A stretch of 11,875 nt of DNA from JAKVCB01 sp963578605 (GTDB taxonomy: Bacteria; Planctomycetota; Planctomycetia; Pirellulales; Lacipirellulaceae): the NCBI GenBank assembly GCA_963578605.1, contig CAUZEA010000144.1:1-11875 (forward strand), written 5' to 3'. The notes under the pieces were generated by a model. It was not told where the DNA came from, made no database searches, and saw only the letters and a list, made by a program, of their open reading frames with translations. The position numbers and the translations under genes were made by a program. Below, piece by piece: positions 1 through 6,004 of this stretch; within the stretch, counting starts at the first letter, position 1; the number at the start of each line of letters is the position of its first letter.

Positions 1-93
1 CGAGGATCACATTACAATACCACACGTTCACTCCTTGCAATACCGCCGCTACTGACCCTGGCCAACCTTTCCCTAACACTCACAGAGCCTACG

Positions 94-1974
94 ATGACCG
101 ACAGTTTGACCAAAATATCTGACCATCTCTTCCAGCTGGTCGACACCTGCAATGTCTATTTGATTTCCGATGGTGATCACGGACTGCTAATCGACACCGG
201 CTCTGGAGCTATCGCCGATCACCTGCAGCAGGCCGGGGTTCAAAAAGTCGAATGGGTCCTGCACACACACCACCACCGCGACCAGTGTACCGGCACGCCG
301 CGACTGCGGGAGCATGGTGCCCAGGTAGCTGTTCCCGAATACGAACGACACCTGTTTGACCAGGCCGAATTGTTCTGGCAGACCCGCCGCACGTACGACA
401 ACTACAACGACCGGAACACGTTTTTCACGGTCGGCACCGACATCCCGGTCGATGCGGTGCTGGAAGACTACGAAACGTTTCGCTGGCGCGGATACGAATT
501 CTTTGTGCTACCAGCCAAGGGACACACGCTCGGATCGAGTGCATTGATTGTCAAAATTGACGGTCAAACGGTGGCGTTCACAGGCGATTTAATGGGGGCT
601 GGTGGCAAACTCTATCAGCTGCACGCTATGGAATACGCCTACGGCTCGATGGAAGGGGTGCTTTTCACATTGCAGTCGATTCAGGCGCTTGGCAAGCGAA
701 ATGTCGACGTCTGCTATCCGTCACATGGAGAACCGGTAACAGCCGTAGCCAGCGATATCGACAAACTAGAGCGCCGCTTGATGGACTGTGTGGACCTGGG
801 CCGGGGCATGCGGGTTGCCGGTCGCGACAGCTACGTTCCAGAACAGGCTTTCCTGCCCGAACCGAAGTTTGTTCCCCTCTCACGACACTTGCTGTGGGGC
901 GGCATTTGGACCTGTTCGAACTTTTACGTCATTCTCAGCAACAGCGGCAAAGCCATGTTCGTTGACTATGGACACGCCTTTTCCGCGCACATGCACGCAG
1001 GTGCAGACCACGACGGATTAGAATCGATGCGATTCATTGAACATCACCTCGATGAACTGCGCGACCACTACGGCGTGACTGAGTTTTCCCTGGTGGTGCC
1101 AACCCATATTCATGACGACCACACCTGTGGTATCCCGTTCCTACAACGGCATCACGGCACCCAGGTTTGGGCCCTCGAGGAAGTCGGACAGGTGTTGGCC
1201 GACCCGGCGGCCTGGGCAAGTACACCGTGTACGTTTCCCAAGCCCATTCGTATTGACCGCTGGCTTGCCGATGGCGATCGTTTCCAGTGGGAAGAGTACG
1301 AATTTGAAATCCGCTTTGCCCCTGGGCAGACAGAATACCACAGCGTCTATGCCGGCATGATCGATGGGCGCAAGGTGGCATTCACGGGCGATAATTATTT
1401 TACGGCTGAAGTCGTGACCGGTGGCAAGGTTGAAATGCGTCCCTTCCAGACGACCGTGCTACGCAACAGTTTCCAGCTGGCCATGCACAGGCAGTGCGCC
1501 GAGGTCATGCGTGCCATGAACCCGGAACTGATCTGTCCCGGGCACCGTGACGTTTTGCCCTGCACTAAACAAGAGCTGGACACCTATTGCGATTTCATTA
1601 CTCGCAAGGAACGCGTGTTTTGCGAACTGGTTGCCGAACCGGCCGATCACTACATCGATTTGTTCTGGGCCCGGCTGCTGCCCTACCTGGCCGTTGTCCA
1701 GCCCGGACAAAAACTCGACTATCGTCTCTTGCTGCGAAACAACCTCCAACGCCCTGTCACCTACGAAGCCCGCTTGATTGGCCCGTCGGGGTGGGAACTC
1801 TCCAGTGAATTCTCACGTGTCGCTCTGGAGCCGGGTAGCCGTGGTGAGTTACTCCTGAGTGCGGTCGCCCCACAACAACCGGACAACACGCGCCGACTGA
1901 TCACCGCTGAGGTCAAAGTCGACGGAAGGTCCCAGGGGCAGATCACTGAAGCACTCGTCACGGTGCGAAACTAG
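94..1974 (+). CDS. Tandem (two-domain) metallo-beta-lactamase-fold protein
   Basis: A 626-residue protein with two MBL-fold hydrolase domains in tandem and a C-terminal beta-rich domain (about 545-626). Domain 1 (about 5-225) has H59, H61, D63, H144 (in AKGHTLGS), D165 (in FTGD) and H211 (in PSHGEP), but the last His of HxHxDH is Q64. Domain 2 (about 265-500) has an intact HxHxDH (H338, H340, D342, H343), D433 (FTGD) and H484 (CPGHRD), but the His of the usual PGHT motif is Q412, with H416 nearby. By family rules each half has lost a ligand of a different metal site. The family hydrolyses thioesters, lactams, lactones and similar bonds; the substrate is unknown. The ATG at 94 has no good ribosome binding site, and the frame stays open to the window edge, so a start further upstream cannot be excluded. 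The residues just before M1 (RSLLAIPPLLTLANLSLT) are hydrophobic and could even be a signal peptide. It converges on the amidohydrolase gene. Confidence 0.9.
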   Translation: MTDSLTKISDHLFQLVDTCNVYLISDGDHGLLIDTGSGAIADHLQQAGVQKVEWVLHTHHHRDQCTGTPRLREHGAQVAVPEYERHLFDQAELFWQTRRTYDNYNDRNTFFTVGTDIPVDAVLEDYETFRWRGYEFFVLPAKGHTLGSSALIVKIDGQTVAFTGDLMGAGGKLYQLHAMEYAYGSMEGVLFTLQSIQALGKRNVDVCYPSHGEPVTAVASDIDKLERRLMDCVDLGRGMRVAGRDSYVPEQAFLPEPKFVPLSRHLLWGGIWTCSNFYVILSNSGKAMFVDYGHAFSAHMHAGADHDGLESMRFIEHHLDELRDHYGVTEFSLVVPTHIHDDHTCGIPFLQRHHGTQVWALEEVGQVLADPAAWASTPCTFPKPIRIDRWLADGDRFQWEEYEFEIRFAPGQTEYHSVYAGMIDGRKVAFTGDNYFTAEVVTGGKVEMRPFQTTVLRNSFQLAMHRQCAEVMRAMNPELICPGHRDVLPCTKQELDTYCDFITRKERVFCELVAEPADHYIDLFWARLLPYLAVVQPGQKLDYRLLLRNNLQRPVTYEARLIGPSGWELSSEFSRVALEPGSRGELLLSAVAPQQPDNTRRLITAEVKVDGRSQGQITEALVTVRN

Positions 1975-1991
1975 CTCGCCCCCGCCGCAGC

Positions 1992-2813
1992 TTATGAAAA
2001 CCCCCACAGCTTCTGTGCGGTTTTCCCCAGGATTGCCTTCCTTTGGTCGTTGCTCAGGAAGTCGCAGGCTTCGCCAATAAAGCGAATCCCGACGCCATAT
2101 CCGTTATTGACAAACGGGAATTCTGACCCCCACATGCAGCGATCCGCACCGAATGCGTCCACAGCCTGTTTCACAAAAGGGGCATACTCGGTAAACGGGT
2201 ATTGGCTGTCCTCGAAATGATCCGGGTATTGATGCGAATAAAACCCATCGATGTTGCAATAGACGTTCTCATAGTCCGCCAGGCGAAGCACCCGATCAAA
2301 GTCAGGATGCGGGGCCCCCTCGCGATACGGTACTCGGGCCAGATGTTCGATCCTCACTTTCAGTTTCGGCAACTCGCGCATGACCTCTTCCAGGCCATCG
2401 GCGAAGTCCTTCGACTTGCGTGCGCTGGCAGAAACCACGATGTCGAGCTCGGCTGCCTTTTCCCAAATGGCCAGACTGCGTGCACCAGGGGACCGCGTTG
2501 TGGCGCCGATGCGAATTCCACAAAATTTGTGAAGGCGAACCATGTCTTCCAACAAGCTGCAAGCATCCTCGCGAGATTCATCCAACAGACCCACCACGGC
2601 CAGGCGAGCGGGAAAGTCCGTCAAACATCGCGCCACATAATGATGGTCCCAGGACATTCCCCATTGCACAAGAACCGCATGCGATACCCCGTGTTGATCC
2701 ATTTGTGCAAACAGATCTTCGATGGGAAGAATCGGCATTTTGCGATCGATCGCACAAACAGTACGAGACAGAAGCGACTTCACGGCAACATGGGCGTGCG
2801 TGTCAATGATCAT
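1992..2813 (-). CDS. Amidohydrolase family 2 (TIM-barrel) protein, possible lactonase
   Basis: A 273-residue cytoplasmic protein with no signal peptide. It opens with the strand-1 metal motif DTHAHV (D4, H6, H8), and MDQHGVSHAVLVQ (38-50) and FPARLAVVGLLD (67-78) are typical of amidohydrolase_2 proteins (PF04909), which include sugar lactonases, decarboxylases and hydratases. H157 (RIEHLA) is the likely mid-barrel His. Two expected positions differ: the strand that usually carries a His reads IVVSAS (125-130), and the usual GSD-x-P at the last strand is GSEFP with E231. The gene starts 3 bases after the stop of the sugar-acid dehydratase gene (TGA ATT ATG) with no Shine-Dalgarno sequence of its own, so translation is probably coupled. 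Pairing of an amidohydrolase_2 lactonase with an enolase-family dehydratase is known from oxidative L-fucose-type pathways, which suggests lactone opening here; this is inference from context. Confidence 0.85.
   Translation of the reverse strand: MIIDTHAHVAVKSLLSRTVCAIDRKMPILPIEDLFAQMDQHGVSHAVLVQWGMSWDHHYVARCLTDFPARLAVVGLLDESREDACSLLEDMVRLHKFCGIRIGATTRSPGARSLAIWEKAAELDIVVSASARKSKDFADGLEEVMRELPKLKVRIEHLARVPYREGAPHPDFDRVLRLADYENVYCNIDGFYSHQYPDHFEDSQYPFTEYAPFVKQAVDAFGADRCMWGSEFPFVNNGYGVGIRFIGEACDFLSNDQRKAILGKTAQKLWGFS
1996..2025. terminator. Hairpin between convergent genes, possible bidirectional terminator
   Basis: An inverted repeat just after the MBL-fold gene: left arm 1996-2009, loop CTT (2010-2012), right arm 2013-2025. 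The outer stem GAAAACC/GGTTTTC has 7 bp, then a 2x1 internal loop, then CACAG/CTGTG with 5 bp. The A-run on one side and T-run on the other give a short U-tract for either transcript. It lies inside the last codons of the amidohydrolase gene, which ends at 1992. The shape fits a shared terminator for two convergent genes 17 bases apart, but the U-tracts are only four long. Confidence 0.4.
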
Positions 2814-2816
2814 AAT

Positions 2817-3977
2817 TCAAGTGCGTGCGGGCGAACCGTCCGGGTTAAACAGGCACTGGCGAGTGTAGGATTGATAGGGGTGCCGGGAGACTACGTCGTC
2901 GCGCAGGGTCAGCCCCAAACCTGGCCTATCTGGCAGGCAGGCATAACCATTCTCGATCTCAATTTGTTCTTCAAAGATCTCGTAACGCCATGGTGGAACT
3001 TCTGCCGGGTGTTCCTGCATCGCGAAGTTAGAAATACATGCATCGACGTGAATCGACGCCATCGTGGCCAGTTCACTATGAGAACTCGGGTTATGCGGTG
3101 AAACCTTGATTCCCCGGGTTGCCGCCATTTCCGCAATTCTTTTTAACTCCGTGATCCCACCACAATGACAAATGTCTGGTTGAATAATATCGACCAGTTC
3201 CTCCTCGATCAGTGGGCGAAACCCAAAACGGGTCATCAGCCGCTCGCCAGTCGCCAAAGGCACCGACGTATGTTGACGAACGGACCGCAAGCCCTCGATA
3301 TCCTCCGGAGGTACCGGCTCTTCCAGAAAAGCCAGCGCCAGTGGCTGAAGATCACCGGCCAAGGCAATTACATTTTCCACCGCGAGCATCGCATGGGTAT
3401 CAAGACACAAATCGACCCCATCCCCGAGAGCTTCTCGCAATTGCGTAAACTGTGCGACACACGCCTGGTGAATTGCCGACTGGTCAACGGCGGCTTCACC
3501 GGTCACGTGAAAGCCAGCTTTAATAGCCTGGTACCCTTGCTGACGAACAAGACCAATCAGGCCCGCAAGATTTTCCTGGGGCGACCCGGACCGGCACAAG
3601 CGGCCATATAATTGAACTTTGTCGCGGCACGGCTGGCCCAGCAGTTGCCAAACAGGTTGCTGGCGAAATTTTCCCACAATATCCCAGCAGGCCATGTCGA
3701 TGGCACTCATCACGCTGGTGAGGATCGGTCCGCCGTGAAAACGGTCTGCTTCATAAATCAAATCCCAGATCCAGGGTGGATCCAGAGGGCTGCGGCCTAC
3801 CAGGTACCTCCCGGCATCTTCAATACCCGCCGCAATGGTACGTGCCTTGCCTTTGAGCGATCCTTCGCCGATCCCCGTGATGCCGGCATCGGTCTCGATC
3901 TTCACAAACACCCAGTTTCCCTGTCCGGCATGGACAATTACGGGATGTGCGGACGTGATCGTGAGTTCGGCAGGCAT
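2817..3977 (-). CDS. Enolase-superfamily sugar-acid dehydratase (D-galactonate dehydratase-like)
   Basis: A 386-residue protein of the mandelate racemase/muconate lactonizing branch. N-terminal capping domain is about 1-120 (NWVFVKIETDAGITGIGEG at 21-39), then a TIM barrel. Visible active-site residues are K153 (IKAGFH), D193 and H195 (LDTHAM), E219 (LEEP), E245 (ATGERL), D268 (QPDICHCGGITE) and H295 (SPHNPSSH). From memory, E. coli D-galactonate dehydratase uses D183, H185, E209, E235, D258 and H285, so every residue matches at a constant offset of +10, and the total length is close (382 there). The expected reaction is Mg-dependent removal of water from an aldonate to give a 2-keto-3-deoxy acid. 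The exact sugar acid cannot be read from sequence. It is the first gene of a two-gene unit with the amidohydrolase. No clear ribosome binding site precedes the ATG at 3977. Confidence 0.92.
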   Translation of the reverse strand: MPAELTITSAHPVIVHAGQGNWVFVKIETDAGITGIGEGSLKGKARTIAAGIEDAGRYLVGRSPLDPPWIWDLIYEADRFHGGPILTSVMSAIDMACWDIVGKFRQQPVWQLLGQPCRDKVQLYGRLCRSGSPQENLAGLIGLVRQQGYQAIKAGFHVTGEAAVDQSAIHQACVAQFTQLREALGDGVDLCLDTHAMLAVENVIALAGDLQPLALAFLEEPVPPEDIEGLRSVRQHTSVPLATGERLMTRFGFRPLIEEELVDIIQPDICHCGGITELKRIAEMAATRGIKVSPHNPSSHSELATMASIHVDACISNFAMQEHPAEVPPWRYEIFEEQIEIENGYACLPDRPGLGLTLRDDVVSRHPYQSYTRQCLFNPDGSPART

Positions 3978-4234
3978 GTCTTGGGCGTGATGGAGAGAAT
4001 GGGTGTTGAACGAATTACAATTCCGGTGAGTTCAGGGGGCTCTGCAATTCGACCAACGCGACAAAAGTTTGCTCACAATAATTGACCATTTTACATACTG
4101 CAACCGGTCAAGAAAATCGGGACGGCCACCACCAGATTTCGTTGCGACAAGCGACTGCACACAGCCAAGCCGCCTCGCCTGGCGCCTTTCAGACCGTCGG
4201 CCAAAGATCTCCGTATTGGCCTGCGACTCAGTCC
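3978..4234 (-). promoter_or_regulatory. Intergenic region upstream of the dehydratase gene, candidate promoter and operators
   Basis: This 257-base gap separates the glycosidase-like gene from the dehydratase gene and holds no convincing ORF. On the minus strand TTGCAG (4098-4103) and TATTGT (4075-4080) are 17 bases apart, a weak match to a sigma-70 promoter about 100 bases before the start codon. An inverted repeat with 6-bp arms, TTGACC (4082-4087) and GGTCAA (4106-4111), overlaps it. A second short palindrome, GAATTACAATTC (4012-4023), lies about 35 bases before the start. GGCCAA/TTGGCC (4199-4204 and 4216-4221) could form a hairpin after the glycosidase-like gene but lacks a T-run. All are pattern-based and unproven. 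Confidence 0.3.
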
Positions 4235-5887
4235 CTATTTTTTGCCGAGTGGGGGCACGACCACCAGTTGTAATTCGTCGATCACAATTTCTCCCTCGCC
4301 ACTACCAGGAGCCGTAAGCTCAACGACCAGGTCGTTGTCTTTGGTGGTCAACGGCGGTTGGGTAACGTCGCACCAGATTGTGCTGTAGGGTCCCAATTCC
4401 CGTCCAAACCGCGGCAAGCGGCCTTTCTCGTAAAACACCCGCTGAAAGTCTTCAATCGGCGCGCCGTTCAACTCGATTTTCACCTCGTCGTCAGCCTGAA
4501 GCCCCTGGGCCTTCACGAACAGTACGGCGCGTGTGCCAGTGGAAAACCGTTCGCAGGCACGAAACTGGCATTTACCCTGGGCTCCAACTTCGCGCTGCAG
4601 TACCAAACGCCGGCTCTCGTCTCGGCTCGCAGCCACCCGGTGGCGATTGGCAACACTCTGATTGGCATCCCTGGCAAACCACAGGGGAAAGTACCGGTAT
4701 TCCCTTGTCCGGGCGGCCGACCTGGCCGGATCGGCCAGGTCGCGCAACACGCTCAAGGCAGCAGGATAACCTTCAGGCGGCCCCGGATAGCGGGCCGTAC
4801 CAGTCCGTCGCGCCCAGTGGTACTGGAAATTAAAGACCGACACACCGTCAGCCCCCTGGCCGTAGAAATTTTGTGCGAGGGCCCGGTAGTTTTCTGGTTT
4901 CAGCAGCAGGGGACCATCGGCAAGCGGAATGACCGACGGGAACAACTGGCAATTTGTTGACCGGGTCAACTCGGCAAATGTGTCGTAAGGCGCACTAAAA
5001 TCTGAGTACTTGAAATCACAGGGACAAACATAATCAATAAGCCCCTGCCGCACCCATGTCGGTACGTCGTAACCGAGCAGGTGACACTCCTGGAGCGTCA
5101 GCGGCACCATCACCGCGAGCTTTAACTTCTTGCCTTTTTCCGCTCCCCTGCGGTCAAGCATCTCGCGAATGCGCTCCAGCCACCCGGTCATGATCGGCTG
5201 CTGCTTTTGGGCAACTTCGCGAGGAAAGCAGTGCAGCCAGCGAATGTAATTGAACATCAACCCATCAACGTTAAAACGGCGCACGACTTCATCGGCAAAA
5301 TTGAACACGTAGTCACGAACGGGCTGAAACGAGTAATCCAGCCGCCCGGGAAACTCTTCGAGCCACCACTGCCGGTTCTCAAGCATGAATTTCGCACCCT
5401 GACCACTACCGCCATGCCCATCGCTCATGCGAAACTTGGCAAGAAACTGCATTCCCCGTTTGTGGGCCTGATCGATCAGCACCTCCAGTGGCGTGACACA
5501 CGCATCCATCATCGGCACAAAGCGTTGATGCTGGGGACGGGCATCATATTCAAATTGCGGTGAGCGAAAATAGAGCGACCAGCCCTGCGAATAAACTGCC
5601 TGTGCGTAGATGTCGACACCATTGTCGGCCAGGTTGTCGACCCAACGAACCAGGTCTTCGGCCCGTGCCGGGTCGGCGCGAGCTCCTTCGGCGGTTGGAA
5701 CGTGCTTGGTGTGGCGCCCGACCTGCATTGTGGCAATATTGGATGGGTCACTCGTGTAAAGCAAACGGCCAGCCCCCCCTCGTCCCGGCAACGGACCGCC
5801 GTCGGAAATTCCCGTGCGGAGAAGGCTCCAGGCGGCTGCCCCGGTGCCCACGACGCTGGTAAAATCACGGCGCGTAAGAATTTCCAT
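4235..5887 (-). CDS. Tat-exported family 10 glycosyl hydrolase-like protein (GHL10-type)
   Basis: A protein of about 550 residues (numbered here from the GTG at 5890, so the ATG at 5887 is residue 2; the ATG is the more likely start). The N-terminus has a twin-arginine signal, LTRRDFTSVVGTGAAAW (5-21), so it is probably exported folded. A TIM-barrel region spans about 75-385: VRWVDNLADNGVDIYAQAVY (81-100), the helix/strand AHKRGMQFLAKF (142-153), FNVDGLMFNYIRW (206-218) and IDYVCPCDFKY (285-295). These resemble the glycosyl-hydrolase-like DUF187/GHL families, where the FNYIRW position is usually FDYVR; here the acid is N214. The C-terminal part (about 415-546) looks like a beta-sandwich carbohydrate-binding-type domain, with KIELNGAPI (471-479) and EGEIVIDELQLVVV (532-545). 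It lies 114 bases after the sialidase-like gene, probably in the same unit. The substrate is unknown. Confidence 0.75.
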   Translation of the reverse strand: MEILTRRDFTSVVGTGAAAWSLLRTGISDGGPLPGRGGAGRLLYTSDPSNIATMQVGRHTKHVPTAEGARADPARAEDLVRWVDNLADNGVDIYAQAVYSQGWSLYFRSPQFEYDARPQHQRFVPMMDACVTPLEVLIDQAHKRGMQFLAKFRMSDGHGGSGQGAKFMLENRQWWLEEFPGRLDYSFQPVRDYVFNFADEVVRRFNVDGLMFNYIRWLHCFPREVAQKQQPIMTGWLERIREMLDRRGAEKGKKLKLAVMVPLTLQECHLLGYDVPTWVRQGLIDYVCPCDFKYSDFSAPYDTFAELTRSTNCQLFPSVIPLADGPLLLKPENYRALAQNFYGQGADGVSVFNFQYHWARRTGTARYPGPPEGYPAALSVLRDLADPARSAARTREYRYFPLWFARDANQSVANRHRVAASRDESRRLVLQREVGAQGKCQFRACERFSTGTRAVLFVKAQGLQADDEVKIELNGAPIEDFQRVFYEKGRLPRFGRELGPYSTIWCDVTQPPLTTKDNDLVVELTAPGSGEGEIVIDELQLVVVPPLGKK

Positions 5888-6004
5888 CACTCGGCCCTGC
5901 TGTCACGCATGAAATCCGGATCCCTAACCAATAGGGCCGTCGCCAGGTTTTGCCTGCCCACACCTTCAGCTTACACCACCGGGGGTATGACGACCAACTT
6001 CACG

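Noticed and set aside
1..55. A possible C-terminal end of an upstream plus-strand gene (18 codons, TGA at 53-55)
   Set aside because: Too short to recognise, and another frame is also open through here into the MBL gene; it cannot be told from chance.
2202..3101. A 299-codon plus-strand open frame
   Set aside because: It lies antisense over the amidohydrolase and dehydratase genes, both of which have clear family motifs. The predicted peptide has no recognisable domain.
4197..4223. GGCCAA/TTGGCC hairpin as the terminator of the glycosidase-like gene
   Set aside because: Only a 6-bp stem with an 11-base loop and no following T-run.
5888..5912. A short upstream reading frame (ATG to TGA) that overlaps the start of the Tat glycosidase-like gene as TGATG
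   Set aside because: Only seven sense codons with no ribosome binding site; translational coupling is possible but unsupported.
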